This document shows positions 47,604 through 59,700 of a DNA stretch of 64,000 bases, piece after piece (position 1 is the first letter of the stretch; the number at the start of each line of letters is the position of its first letter). The notes under the pieces were generated by a model, which saw only the letters and a list, made by a program, of their open reading frames with translations, searched no databases and was not told the origin of the DNA. The stretch is from Gigaspora rosea (Eukaryota; Glomeromycota; Glomeromycetes; Diversisporales; Gigasporaceae). Where the stretch lies: assembly GCA_003550325.1 (NCBI GenBank), contig QKWP01000143.1, forward strand, positions 1-64,000, read 5' to 3'. Position numbers and translations under genes: made by a program.

Positions 47604-47726
47604 TAGTGATGCCTGACGAAATGACGAAACCTGACGAAACCATAAGTTTCGTCATTGACGAAACTTGACGAAACTTATGGTTTCGTCATTTCGTCAAGGC
47701 AAAATTAGTTTCGCCAGGCATCTATA
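47604..47726. mobile_element. hAT-type MITE (GATGCCTGAYGAAA family), 123 bp, in a kinase exon
   Basis: Ends TAGTGATGCCTGACGAA and, inverted, TATAGATGCCTGGCGAA. CTTTCCAC duplicated exactly (47596-47603, 47727-47734). It splits the codons for CEW|KDVELTVALK. The homologous exon of the first kinase (about 48870) is empty. Confidence 0.95.
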
Positions 47727-48996
47727 CTTTCCACTCGCATTTAAAAACCTTTCCAAAGCCTATATCGTCGACCACAATGGTGTTTGTACAATTTATTAAA
47801 TTCGATATAATTAATATGTTTATCCGAAATAGCTTTTTCAAGCCAATTTTCTGTTATAGATTCTTCATTTTGAATATTACTGCCCATAGATTTTGTAATT
47901 GACAAAGATTTATTTACAGTAAAATTCTCATTTGATTGTTTACATTGAGCTAGTTCAAAATTAGCAATAAGCCGATTTAAAGTTTCAAGAATTGATATTG
48001 CTTCTGGACGTATATCAGGATCGGTAGCCAAGCAATGTTTATAAAGTTCAACATATTGAGATGGTGTCCTCCTATAGATTCCTCTTTTTTTCCATTGTAG
48101 ATTTCTATAACAAGCATTTCTACAAATTTAAAGGCTTGAAATGGTGGTCTACCACTTGAAATTTCCCATAAAATTACTCCAAGACTGTAGATATCAGATT
48201 TCTTATTACTTTTATATTTACGATCAGTAAAAAATTTAGGGTCAATATATGCCACCTTTTTTACACTAATAAGAGCCATAGTAGAATTAGCCGATACGAC
48301 TTCATCTTATTCCAAAATCTGTAATGTTCATTTGTCCATTATGGACTAGAATATTCTTTGAATGCTATTAAATAAAAACAATTAGTAATTTCTTATTTGT
48401 AAAATATTGTACAAATATACTTACACAAGATTTTGGTGAACAATATTATTATTATGTAAAAATATGCACGATTTCATTCGTAATACGTAATTTATCTATC
48501 CATTCCAAAGTCAAGAAAAATTTTTTCAAGTATTCTTGTAGATTTCCATCGCTAGCAAATTAGAAAATCATGTAATATCCGCCAATGTATATTCAAATAT
48601 TTATGATTAAAAAGTTCATTACGATTGTTGCAAAGTTGAATTAATGATAAAAACATTTACCTTTTGTAATTCCATAAAATTTAATAATATTCGGATGGAT
48701 ATATGCACTTTTTAATATCTTCAGGTATTATTAAATTGTTATAGAATATTACTGAAGTATGCAACTTAACAATTTTATAATAGAACAAAAAATTGTACCT
48801 CCTTGATAAATTCAACTTTTTCCAAATTTGATTCGACGTTTAGACTCTTAAGAGCGACCGTTAAGTTACAGTTATTCCACTCACATTTATAAACTTACCC
48901 AAAATATCCTGTGCCAATTCTTACTCCGCTAGTAAACTGTTCAAATTCAAAATAAGGAACAGCTTCTTCCAGCCACTCTTCTGAAACATTTGTCAT

Positions 48997-49403
48997 ATTT
49001 TTGCAAAAGATTAAATCGATTAGAAATTTGTTTAAATATGTATTGCATCAAGTTGTGTAAATCTCATGAAAGCCATTTATATTAAAAGAAGGGGTTATGT
49101 CGTTCCATAATTATTACAGTATTACTCATCATAATAGTGAGACATTCATATGATTGGTTAATTTTGGTGCATCTGCTCGCGATTGTCCATGATAATTAAC
49201 AAATCAAAATACATAATTTTATCAGAATTAAGAGCTTACAAGTTAATAAATTCACACAAAAAAATGGATTACATATTTTGAGAATAGATAAATACGCGTA
49301 AAGTGGGAAAATGTGATATTTATACTAATAACCCCAAACTCATTAAAGAATTTACGTACAAGATCTACGTACAAAACATAAACTAAAACAATTAATATAC
49401 AGT
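48997..49403. other. Upstream flank of the tandem kinase pseudogene
   Basis: AT-rich; no promoter element can be singled out. Confidence 0.4.
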
Positions 49404-51820
49404 CCAGTGTTGGGTACAGTCCTAAGTCCAGTTTTAAAAACTGGACTGGACTGGACTGTTCCACTGGAACTAGTTCCAGTTCCAGTTCCAGTCCAGTTTT
49501 CACATGATTTGTCTAAAAAATTTTTATTGGCTATAGGCTTTATATAATTTGTATTATATATATATATATACACTGATTGCTGAATAGCAATTCAAAATTT
49601 AATAGTTTAGCTTTACAAAAGTCTTCCATTTTTATCTTATTCCGAGAAATTACTGCCAGAAAGCTTGTACTACTAGTATCTGTTGGGAACTTTAACTTTT
49701 ATAGGTCTACAAATCTATATAGGTATTAACAAAACTACAAATTTTATTTATATTTTTATATAACTTACTACACATTAATAGTATCATGGGAATATATATA
49801 AAATATTAAGATTAAAGATGTCTTAAGTTTGTGCACAAGCATTAAGATTAATTAAAATAATCCTTATAGTGATATTACTAAAGATTCATGGTGTAAAATA
49901 TGATAATGAATTTTGTTAACTGGCAAACTACTTTTAGTATTAATTAATTGTTTTCATTAAATCACAGTAAGTGAAGTGCCGTTTATTACATAAATTATTT
50001 TTATTAGAAGGTCATACTCCCTCCCCCCTCCATGATCTAATTAGCAGCCAATCATAATTTTTATATATAATATATAGACGTGATAGACTGCTAACCCCCT
50101 CCCCCTCTTGAAATTACGTAATAACCCTAACTACTTAATTAATCACTCTGCCTGTTTATCTAAGTAATTGTATGTTATATAAAAAAATTCATTTGGATTG
50201 ACCAGTTTTCATATTATAAATTATTTATTAATTTAAATTAAAACTTGTATAAATACAAAATTTAGATATTAACTATCACAATACAATTTAGTTAAATACT
50301 TAATTATACTAAATAAGAAAAATAAAAAACAAAATTTAAGTACTAGACAATTACAATACTAATTTAGTTAGATGTTTATTATATATATTTTTTTTAACAT
50401 TAGCCTGGTGATCATACCACTTTTTATTTACATAGAAAAAGTTACATTATCAAATGCTATTACTATTTCTGGCATCTTTGCCTTACAAGTAAAAAGTAGT
50501 TCGTCTGGTTACTCGAGGCACCTGTCTGTGACCTGCTAGAGTAGAATTGACCTCCCTATATATCGTAGTTAAATAAACCTAGATATATTTATCAACAGCC
50601 GAGTTCTACAGCTCGTCATGACCACCTCTTTTCTTAAAAACTTCTTCTACCTAGATCCTTGCAACAGTTTGCTAACTAATATCTGCATAATGAAACTAAA
50701 TATAAAAACAAAAAAGAAAAATATAAAGGGGTATAAAAGCGACGAAGATAAAGGAGGAAAAAAAAGGAGGAGTACTATATTACCTAAACGGATAACCAAA
50801 TATCAAGAGGACAAGATAAAAAAAGTATAAAAAAAGAATATGGCTGACATACATATAATAGAAAAAAGGGAAAGAAAAAGAAAGAAAATAGAGAAGAAAA
50901 GTGAATATCCTAGAATATTCCACTAAAAGAATATTCAAGAATATTTTTCAATAAAAATTATATAATACTGCACAAGGAAACATCTTGCCAGAGTATTATA
51001 TATATACAAAAAGAAATAAAGAAACAATCTAGAATTTAATCTCCGCAGATCTGCCTACTCCTGTGCGCCACGTCTCATTATGCGACCATTCCTGTTTATC
51101 TATCTGCATGCCTTCTTCCTGATTAGGAAAGGAACAACAATGCCGATCTTTTGGAAGGGGTACGCCGAGTCTCCCACATTTCGTCCAAAATTCCAGAAAA
51201 AAAAACTTCAAGCGAGAATATGATAGCAGGTTTATGGTTGAATAAGTTCTTGTAACCAAAAACCTTAAAGAGTGTGTTGAAAACTCATTTTTTTAGTTAT
51301 CACCTAGCCAGACTATAGTACCTTCGTTGACAGAAGAGAACTTCCACCAGAATTTCTTGTACCAAGGGCATCCACTACCAATTATCTTGCACAACTGATG
51401 CTTCTGGCTTGTGTGCCAAATATATAAAGGAATCCCCAGAATGGCTAAAGAAGGTTGACCTTTATAAAAACCAGTATTAATAGCTGCTTTGTCTTTTACT
51501 AAAAAAAATTTTTTGTTTTTCTTTTGTTCGGAAATTTGTACAAGTAATTGACGGAAGGAGGTTGGATATTAGATGTTTATTATATTAAAAAAAGTTAATC
51601 TATTGATATTTTAAATTATTTATGATAAGATCAAAACTTGTATAGTAGCAAAATTTAGATACTATTTAAATAATAAATACAAGTTAATATATTATTTTTA
51701 TTCATATATACATACAGTATTTATTATTTAGGTCCAGTTCCAGTAAGTACTAGAACTGGACTGGGCTGGTCCAGTCCAGTAGTGGTCCACTGGACCAGTC
51801 CAGTCCAGGTGCCAACACTG
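49404..51820. mobile_element. hAT-type element, 2.4 kb, 8-bp TSD, with internal coding-like DNA
   Basis: Ends CCAGTGTTGGGTACAGTCC and, inverted, CAGTGTTGGCACCTGGACTG, with TATACAGT on both sides (49396-49403, 51821-51828). Subterminal TCCAGTCCAGT arrays at both ends. No hAT transposase motif was found inside, so it looks non-autonomous. The interior has a segment of higher G+C with protein-like frames (51029-51568). Confidence 0.87.
51029..51568 (-). CDS. Unrecognised protein fragment inside the hAT-type element
   Basis: A frame of 91 sense codons is open from 51568 to the TAA at 51295-51293 (SFRQLLVQISEQKK, KDKAAINTGFYKGQPSLAI, GSGCPWYKKFWWKF, EGTIVWLGDN). A second frame follows at 51259-51029 (LEFWTKCGRLGVPLPKDRH, NQEEGMQIDKQEWSHNET). 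The Trp-rich, low-AT composition and codon choice differ from the surroundings. No start codon is evident in the first frame. The two may be parts of one broken gene or two exons. It could be a captured host gene fragment or an older element into which the hAT ends were acquired. Function unknown. Confidence 0.4.
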
Positions 51821-51828
51821 TATACAGT

Positions 51829-52304
51829 AGACAAGCCCAAAGCACTACAAGAACTGATCAAATTTTAATATTGAACCTGGATATTCTACCACTAAGAGCT
51901 TGTACCTATTCAAATTAAACAGTTAAAGTAAAAGTTTATCTAAATCTAACGTAATAAAAAGCTTTTGATGAAAATGTTTACAGTTATCTTCACTCTACAA
52001 TATGGTCCAATAAATGGTTGGCATACTATGCAAAATGAGCTATCAGTAAAACACAACTTAAATATAAATTGATTATTTGTAAAATAAGCTTATTAGTGAA
52101 ACAAATATCAGTAAAATGTGATGCCTTGAGGTGATTGCAGGTAAGTTGACCAAGGCAGGACGAAAACTAGTTACTAAGCAAAAGATGAATCCAAGATTAA
52201 AAAAAAAACCAAAGAAAAATCTCGAACAATAAAGCATAACAAAAGTGCATAATTTCAAAAAAATATGAATTTACATTTTTGAAATTAATAATATTAACGT
52301 CATA
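51829..52304. other. AT-rich intergenic stretch
   Basis: No gene recognised. Confidence 0.4.
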
Positions 52305-52545
52305 ATAATAAATTACATGTGATCATACTGGTATATAGTCATAATAATCATCAAATTATAGTCTTAATGATAATCAAATATAGTCATAATGATCAAAATA
52401 TATATAGCTATAATGATCTTTAAAAATAGTCATTATGTCCAATTGGTTTCAATTTTTTTTGACATATGTCCATTTTCAATTGGACATATGAAACCTATTG
52501 GACATAGTGACATTGTCAAAAATATCATAATGATAACATCCATCG
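52305..52545. repeat. TCATAATGATC repeats and a GTCCAATTG palindrome
   Basis: ATAGTCATAATGATCAAA recurs five or more times at about 22-25 bp. CATATGTCC and CCAATTGG words then form overlapping inverted repeats. Confidence 0.6.
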
Positions 52546-53699
52546 ACATCTATTTTACTTTCGGTTGAAATATTTACTTACATATTTATTTAACACATAA
52601 TACTATTTCATGTTTTAATAAAGCAGATTCCTAACAGCACTAAATACTTCAACTTTTATAATTTTTTAAAAAGAATTAAACGAGGCAAGTAATTAAATCA
52701 CAATAATGCTATAATTGTTTGTGAAATTTCACATCAATTGAAATATTTGCTACAACATGCACATATACATTCGTATATTCATGTATGTTTTGTACGCATA
52801 TAGAAATAAATACCGTCATTAATACTATATACCTAATCAAAGAGTCTTAATCCTTAAAAGCAGACAACAGAAATCACAATTCTCAATATAAGCTCTCTCG
52901 CATAAGATTTACCAGAAAAGTTGCACTCACATTACACATATATATGAAATACCAGCACAAAGAATCCTTTTTGTGCAAACGAATTGTTATATGTTACACA
53001 TCATAAAAAAAACTCGTAATACCATTGAGCCATCACTCAACTAACGAAAATCATCACCTATAATCAAAGTGATGCATACAAACCAGAATATTTTAATATT
53101 TAATATTTATCGATTGCAAGTTTAATTTTCCTTCATACGCTACATACGTACATACAACACTTTTCAAATAACAATCAACAAAAAACTATGTAATCATTTC
53201 ATCATAATGACATATCTAATCCAATTACACCATTCAAACTTAAAAAATTAACTTCTTTTATAAAAAGATTCTGAAGAAATCAGCATAGCCGACATATGTA
53301 TACAACCATACTACAATCATCACTCTACACATTTCATGTTACACATTCAATGTGATTGTACTGGTACACTTAGTACTTTGTACTATGTTTCTGGTACTTG
53401 TGATTATCTTATTGGAGTTAGTGCTTGTGCCGGATAACTCTTTATCTGAAAGGTTGTAACAAAATCTAATAACCGGTTCCTATTCAAATAAAAGAATAAA
53501 AGTTATATCCGGATAAGATATTTCCCCTTATAATAAAATTGTCATCTAGTCACGTGTGTTCGTTACATTTTTACCAATTATTTTGCACGTGCGAAAATTG
53601 GATGGCATTAATAGTCACGATCACATGCTATGAGAAATTCACAATGTTGATTGTATCAAATACACGTAATGACCCTTTATGTCATATATCAGCAAAAAT
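52546..53699. other. AT-rich intergenic stretch
   Basis: No gene recognised; short frames (for example 53539-53721 +) look incidental. Confidence 0.4.
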
Positions 53700-54015
53700 A
53701 TATATGCGTAAACTTGCGTAAGTTTTTACAGTACATAAGAAAATCATAAAGTTATGTAAGATTTAGTGTAAAACTACGTAAATCTTACAGTGCGTAAGAA
53801 AATTGTAAATTTACATAAATTTTTTATGTAAGTTTACGATTTTTTTACAGTGCATAAAAAAATCGTAAATTTATATAAAAATTTTACATAAATTTATAAT
53901 TTTCTTATGGTGCATAAGAAAATCGTAAATTTACATAAAAATTTTATATAAATTTACGATTTTCTTATTGTGTAAGAAAATTGTAAATTTACGTAAATTT
54001 ACGATTTTTCTTATA
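53700..54015. repeat. Minisatellite whose units are hairpins
   Basis: About five units of 60-65 bp. The core TAAGAAAATCGTAAATTTAC is followed a few bases later by its inverse GTAAATTTACGATTTTCTTA, and TGCA joins neighbouring units. Related TAAACTTACAG words recur at 56760-56930. Confidence 0.8.
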
Positions 54016-54058
54016 AACTGGAGTTGAAAAATTTATTATGCCCATCTGAAATATAATC

Positions 54059-54088
54059 CGCCATAGATCATACTATGATCTATGGCAG
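54059..54088. repeat. Perfect short palindrome
   Basis: GCCATAGATCATA followed at once by TATGATCTATGGC with a one-base centre. Confidence 0.75.
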
Positions 54089-54717
54089 ATTAATATTGGT
54101 CAAAAAAACAATTTGAAAATATATTTCAAATGCAATATTTATCATATATACATACAAAGTGCATATATATGTATTATAGATATCGGTATATTCCACTATT
54201 CCCGATATTCATAAAATAACATGAGTATGACATACAACTCATGCAATATGTCATTCAATAAAACTTCATCTACTATAGTAATTTAAAATTTATTTTTTTA
54301 TTTATTAATAATTAAAAAAAATTAAAATAAAAATCAAATGCAAAAAACAGTAACATCATGAAAACAGAAAAAATTTTTCAATTGCAGAGAATCTCTCATG
54401 TAAAGAATACTACAATAACGAGTGTATTAAATGGCTGTGCTTCAACCAGTTTTATAAAGTTTCTATCAAGTATGAAAAACGAATTTAAGAATTTAATTCT
54501 TCAAGCTCAAGCTCTCCTGTTATCTTTGGAACCTTCGGCACATTCAAGACTACTCTTAAATAATAATTTTAAATATTACTTGCTTTTAACCTTTTAGAAC
54601 ATTAAAAAATGTGATAATAATATAAAAATAAAAAAATAAATAATATTTTAAATATTTAAATAAAATGTTTTTTTATTGAATAAAAAAATTAATAAAGTAC
54701 ATTAAAATTCTATACCC

Positions 54718-54925
54718 TTTAGTATCTAGTAAAGTCCTTCACCTGCTTACAACAATTTTAAAACTTTTGAATCTAATAAAGTCTTTCGTCTGTCTATAAC
54801 AATTTTAAAAGTAAAACTCTTCGAATCTATTAGTTATTTGTCTTCCTATGACAATTTTAAAACCCACTAGACCTCAAAACTTACCAGATCTAATAGTCTT
54901 TCGCCTGTCTATAACAATTTTAAAA
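54718..54925. repeat. ~65-bp tandem repeat, about four copies
   Basis: Core GAATCTAATAAAGTCTTTCG and TCTATAACAATTTTAAAA; copies are imperfect. Confidence 0.7.
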
Positions 54926-55108
54926 CATACGACCTAGTAAACATGGCTATTTTAAGACCCATAACTGATAAAGAAATACCAAGTCTAGTTGATTACGTAA
55001 TCGAGAACTTATTTCACGATCTTTAACTTTTAATTAAGACTTTTGTATTTAAATATTAGACCGTCAGTAAAGCGATGGGTCATACCTAGAGATTAATCTT
55101 TATACAGC

Positions 55109-55143
55109 TATATGAAAATCATGTGTCACATGATTTTCATATA
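55109..55143. repeat. Perfect short palindrome
   Basis: ATATGAAAATCATGTG and its inverse separated by one base. Confidence 0.7.
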
Positions 55144-55275
55144 AAAATTTAAAGTAAACAACAATCTGCAAGATTAGATCTTTAACTGTTAAAATTTTTT
55201 TTTCGTATTAATCTTTTTTTTATAATACTTACGCCAGGTTAAAAAGATAAGTAATTTGTTTTTTTTTATTTTTTT

Positions 55276-55535
55276 CTTAATTTACATACTAACTTATCCT
55301 TGGTATTGTATAGTTTGGCACTTGCATTTTTCCCTCGTCGCTTAATACTTACACAGTGATCATCAACGGGTTAAAAAAGATAAGTAATTTGTTTTTTTTC
55401 TTTCTTAATTTATGTACTAACTTATTATTGTCTAGTTCGGTGCTTGCATTTCTCCCTTGTCGCTTATATCTTAATTTATGTACTAACTTATTATTGTCTA
55501 GTTCGGTGCTTGCATTTCTCCCTTGTCGCTTATAT
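55276..55535. repeat. 66-bp perfect tandem duplication plus an older third copy
   Basis: 55404-55469 and 55470-55535 are identical (CTTAATTTATGTACTAACTT … CCCTTGTCGCTTATAT). A diverged copy lies at 55276-55346. The identical pair must be recent. Confidence 0.9.
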
Positions 55536-55958
55536 ATGTATCTCCTACATAAACTATTTTATGTGGCTTCTTTACGAAGGCTCAACATCAGTGCTACTAC
55601 AGTTATAGTAATGTTTTCTTGCGGATGTGTTTTCATTATGCAATACGTTGAATGGGTTTCTAGGTGGGTGTTGTCATTGTACTATTGCTTGTAGTTTTGT
55701 TTGGCAACTTCTGTGATTTCGCCATTAGTTGTAATTGGCTTCGTTGAATCGTTTAGTTCATTTTGTATTTTTTTAGTTGACTAATATTTTTTCTCTAGAT
55801 GTCGTTGTTGTGTCGTCCCTGGTGCCCTTGCCTTAAAACTGTTGTTCAATTGTATTGGTGGTGTCGAAGTCATTATTTGGTAGGTTTCTTGTGGTTTTGG
55901 CTTGGCGGTTAGGTTGTGTCTGTCTTACTGGTATTGCATAGTTGGTGTTTTTGCTAGT

Positions 55959-56056
55959 GCTGTTGTCATCCTAGAGCCACTAATTAGGTGCCTTTGATGT
56001 CTTGGAACCACTATTTGGTGCTGTTGTCACCTTGGAATTGCTGTTGTCATTCTGGT
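55959..56056. repeat. ~20-33-bp minisatellite (GTTGTCATCTTGGA)
   Basis: TGCTGTTGTCATCCTAGAGC and related words recur four times. The G+C-richer stretch 55560-56100 around it shows no recognisable protein on either strand. Confidence 0.6.
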
Positions 56057-56324
56057 CTCTTTGGGTTTCACGGTATTAGAGGTTTGTTTCTTGTAGATTA
56101 GAGTTATAGGATTTTTAGTAGTAGATTAGAGGTTAAGTTATTGTATGTCTAATAAATTAATTAAATAAAATTAATAAAATTTATAAAATATAATTATTTT
56201 TAGTATGTACTGTACATACCTTTGATTAATAATAAAATTTATACAGTATAAAATATTTGTACTATAATAGCATGAATATGTATTGCAATTTTTTCAGAGA
56301 TTTACACTGTATAATTATTTATAG

Positions 56325-56735
56325 CAGTGTTGGAATATGACCAGGTCATAACAGGTCATATCAAAGTTTAATTAGCATGATTATATGACAATAGTTATAT
56401 GATTTCATTAATTAAACTTGGTAATATAATTTGTTATGACTTTGTCAAATGATTTTAGCAATTGAACTTAGTAATATAATCTGTTATAACCTATTATATA
56501 AATTTTTTGTGATATGACCTGTTATGACCAGTCATAACAGGTCATATTACAAAAAAGTTATATAACAGATCATAACAGATCATATTACTAAGTTCAATTG
56601 CTAAGGTCATTTGGACAAAGTCATAACAGATTATATTACCAAGTTTAATTAATGAAATCATATAACTATTGTCATATAATCTTACTAATTAAACTTTGAT
56701 ATGACCTGTTATGACCTGGTCATATTCCAACACTG
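56325..56735. mobile_element. Palindromic hAT-type MITE, 411 bp, perfect 8-bp TSD
   Basis: Arms CAGTGTTGGAATATGACCAG and inverse stay nearly identical to the centre at about 56530. ATTTATAG duplicated exactly (56317-56324, 56736-56743). Interior GTCATAACAGGTCATA words also occur near 62780-62810. Confidence 0.92.
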
Positions 56736-56744
56736 ATTTATAGA

Positions 56745-57743
56745 GGTTTACATCTATTTTTTTTTGATGCCGTAAATGTTCGTAATTATTACACCTTTGT
56801 AATACTCTGAAGTTACTATAGTGTAAACTTTCGTAATTATTACCCCTACGTAATACTCCGAACTAATCGTAAGTTTTTTGTAAGTTTACCCTCGCGTAAA
56901 AACTTACAGAGATTTACATATATTTTTTTTTGCTGATGTAGTATCTATATTATTTCTATTTATTTATTTTTTTTTATTATGATTATTATATTATTTAATT
57001 TTGAGTTTGTGCATTTTTAGAAAAATGTGATTATAGTGTAGAAAAATAATACAATTATTTTATATATTGATATATTAATAATGACGACAGATTACAAATC
57101 TAATATAATTTGCTTACCGATTTTATCTATATCTCTGCAATCTATCTATTCTCCATTTAAATGTTCTTGATTGGTCATATCCAAAAAATATAACCAAACA
57201 TGGGAAAGCTAACAGAAATACGTAGGTAATTATATCATTTTTTATTATAATATCATTTGAATGCTTTGCCATTTTTAATTTGCTAAACTGTAATTAGGCT
57301 GTGGGAAACTTCAAAATAAGATAATTATTGCGATATTTGATCATTTGCATGTTAATGCGTAATGTCGTAATAGGTTCGTAATTTGTCTATTACTATAAAT
57401 TAATGATTTGTTGTCTTAATTATTTTCTTAAAAAATCAACTTTCGTTCATTACGCACACTTTGTATCTTTCAGATTTAGAAATTTCTTCCGTTCTTATAC
57501 ACACTTCGTATCTTTGAAAATAGATTAACTGAGATATGGATAACGAACGTACGATATTAGAAACATAATAGTTAGTAATACATTAGTATTTTTTTTATTA
57601 ATACAATACCAACTTTTTGCGTTGTTAACCTAGATTTCTACCTCTTTAGAGAAATGCTAGAGACAGAGCAACTAATGCAGGGAGGCACTTTATGCAATTA
57701 CTGTAGTATACAAGAGTCGGAAGGGATACTGTTATTTGGGCAG
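56745..57743. other. AT-rich intergenic stretch
   Basis: No gene recognised. 56760-56930 is related to the hairpin minisatellite at 53700. Confidence 0.4.
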
Positions 57744-57745
57744 TA

Positions 57746-57919
57746 CACGTTACTCTGGTTATATCGACATTTTTGGTTCATTAGTAAAAAAATTCAAAAT
57801 GTTGATACAGTGAGTTATACCAACATTTTATATTAAAATTTTGAAAAAAAAATGCTGGTATAGAAAGATTTTACTATGTTGTCGTAATATCCAGATGTCG
57901 GTATAACCAGAGTTACATG
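57746..57919. mobile_element. Tc1/mariner-like MITE, 174 bp, TA duplication
   Basis: Ends CACGTTACTCTGGTTATATC and, inverted, CATGTAACTCTGGTTATACC, flanked by TA. Confidence 0.8.
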
Positions 57920-57921
57920 TA

Positions 57922-58596
57922 TTTTGTAAAGAGGCTTGGGGATTTGCAATTACGAAAGAGGCCACAATTAATAGTATATGAGGATACTAAGAATTGTATT
58001 AATTGTATTCAGTGAAGACACACTACTTCACTTATTCTTTATTCAATAAACCAGAGATTATTTACTCTGCTTTTTAGCCAAGTAAAAACCTTGAGTATTT
58101 ATACATATTTGTCCAATATAAATAAATACAATAATAAATAGAGAAATCTATATAATCGATAAATTTGATATATGCTAATGCTAAATATAATAGTTATAAT
58201 GAATATAATAAAAATAATAAATATAACACATATATCCTAAATATCAGCTATATTAGATATGTTAATTATATCTGTCAAAACTGTTATGTCCAAAATGTCC
58301 AATATGTCAGACATATCTGTGATTAACTGAAATGTCTAGGATTACGAAATGTTCGGTATTTCAGTGTCACGGGTGGCGCAGTATTGATCGACCAATAAGA
58401 TTTGGGCGCAGTAGGACGTTTTGTAAAGACCAATCATTCAGTTTTAACTAGGTAGAGCTAGAACGGTCCAATCGAGATGATTTTAGTACCATTCGAAAGC
58501 TCTCATCGAGACGGTCACGATGGTGGTAGTTTCATTAAAATTGGATCGCAGGGTCAAGAGTTATACGTTTCATACGTTTTTACAGGTCTAACAGCG
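57922..58596. other. Intergenic stretch with a lone foldback-family arm
   Basis: 58440-58570 resembles, inverted, one arm of the foldback at 14148-14561 (TCTCGATGAGA, GAAACTACCACC, ATCGCAGGGTC). Otherwise nothing recognised. Confidence 0.4.
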
Positions 58597-59700
58597 TGAT
58601 AATGAACATGGTATGATAGTAGAAGCATGATGGTTTGGGATGTAGCAGCACAGTAGTGTCTTTTTTTATATATACAATACTAATATTTCTTTTTTCTTTA
58701 GAACGGAACGTAGCACAATAACGGATATAGCACAATAATAGAAGATATTCAGAGCGTTAGTAACATGATAATTTTTATTTTATTTTTTTATATATAATTA
58801 TACACAGTACTAACATTTCTTTTTTTTTTCTTTAGAACCGAACGTAGCAAAATAACGAACGTACGATAGTAAAAGCATGATAGTTCGGGACGTAGCAAGA
58901 TAGTTAGTAGCATGGTGTTTATACTTTAATACCTCTTTTTTCTTTAGAATGGAACATAGCACGATAACGAACGTACAATACTAGAAGCATGATAGTTCAG
59001 GACATAGCAAGATAGTTAGTAACATAATCGTATTTTTATTATTTTTTTTGATACAATACTAACATTTCACACGATAACTAACGTAGCATGATAGTAGGAA
59101 CATGATGCTTTGGGACGTAACAAGATAGTTAGTAGCATGGTAATATATATTTTTTTATATAATACTAACATTTCTTATTTTCTTTAAAACAGAACATAGC
59201 ATGATAGTAGATAATAGAGGCATGATAGTTTGGGACGTTAGTACCATGGTAATCTTTCTTTTTTTTATGAACTGTACTAACGCTTCTTTTTTTCTTTAGA
59301 ATGAGCAGAACGTAGTGCAATAATGAACGTATGATAGTAGAGGCATGATAGTTTGAGATGTAACACAATAGTTAGTAACACAGTAATATTTTTTTTACTG
59401 TAATACAGTACTAACAAGCATGATAGTTTGGGATGTAGCAAAATAGGTAGTAGGATAGTAGTTAGTATAGGCATGCATGATAGTCAAGACTTTAGTAATA
59501 TAGTAGTATTTTTTTTGTTTTTTTTTTTGATACAGTACTAACGTTTTGCGTGATAATGAATATAGCATGATAGTAAAAGCATGAAAGTTCAGAATGTAGC
59601 AAGATAGATAGTAGCACGGTGGTTAGTATGGGCATGCATAATAATATGGAGCATAGCATAATAGTTAGTATGGGATTTAGCATGATAATTGGAATATAAC
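58597..59700. repeat. Minisatellite of ~100-130-bp units, about nine copies
   Basis: Units contain GAACGTAGCACGATAACGAA, AGCATGATAGTTCGGGACGT, AGCAAGATAGTTAGTAGCAT and a T-run with ACAGTACTAACATTTC. Lengths vary and copies are imperfect. Minus-strand frames here are repeat translations, not genes. Confidence 0.85.

Larger units (their letters stand above)
45279..48996 (-). pseudogene. Tandem two-kinase pseudogene with two transposon insertions
   Basis: First kinase: ATG 48996-48994, MTNVSEEWLEEAVPYFEFEQ, Gly loop IGTGYFG with an in-frame TAA, VALK; catalytic loop VHQNL in place of HRDL near 48440; DFG kept near 48320; then KSDIYSLGVILWEISSGRPP and a shift near 48068 before DPDIRPEAISILETL. 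A linker (ENWLEKAISDKHINYIEFNK) leads into the second kinase, shifted near 47790: GFGKVFKCEW [MITE] KDVELTVALK, FKLLQRVSYHPNIITFYGVTK, MILDYANEGTLREYL, IIHRDL, KITDFGLAKQ, RSDVYSFGQILWEISSGRPP [924-bp element], then VFQGNREEP and ILNNLNQIISN. Introns after FIDE, TK and HRDL are GT-AG. Loss of the catalytic Asp in kinase 1 may predate death. Confidence 0.85.

Noticed and set aside
55560-56100. Gene in a G+C-richer stretch
   Set aside because: Both strands are broken by stops every few tens of codons, and the composition is explained by a minisatellite.
58597-59700. CRISPR-like array
   Set aside because: Units are imperfect, of variable length, with no unique spacers; the genome is eukaryotic.
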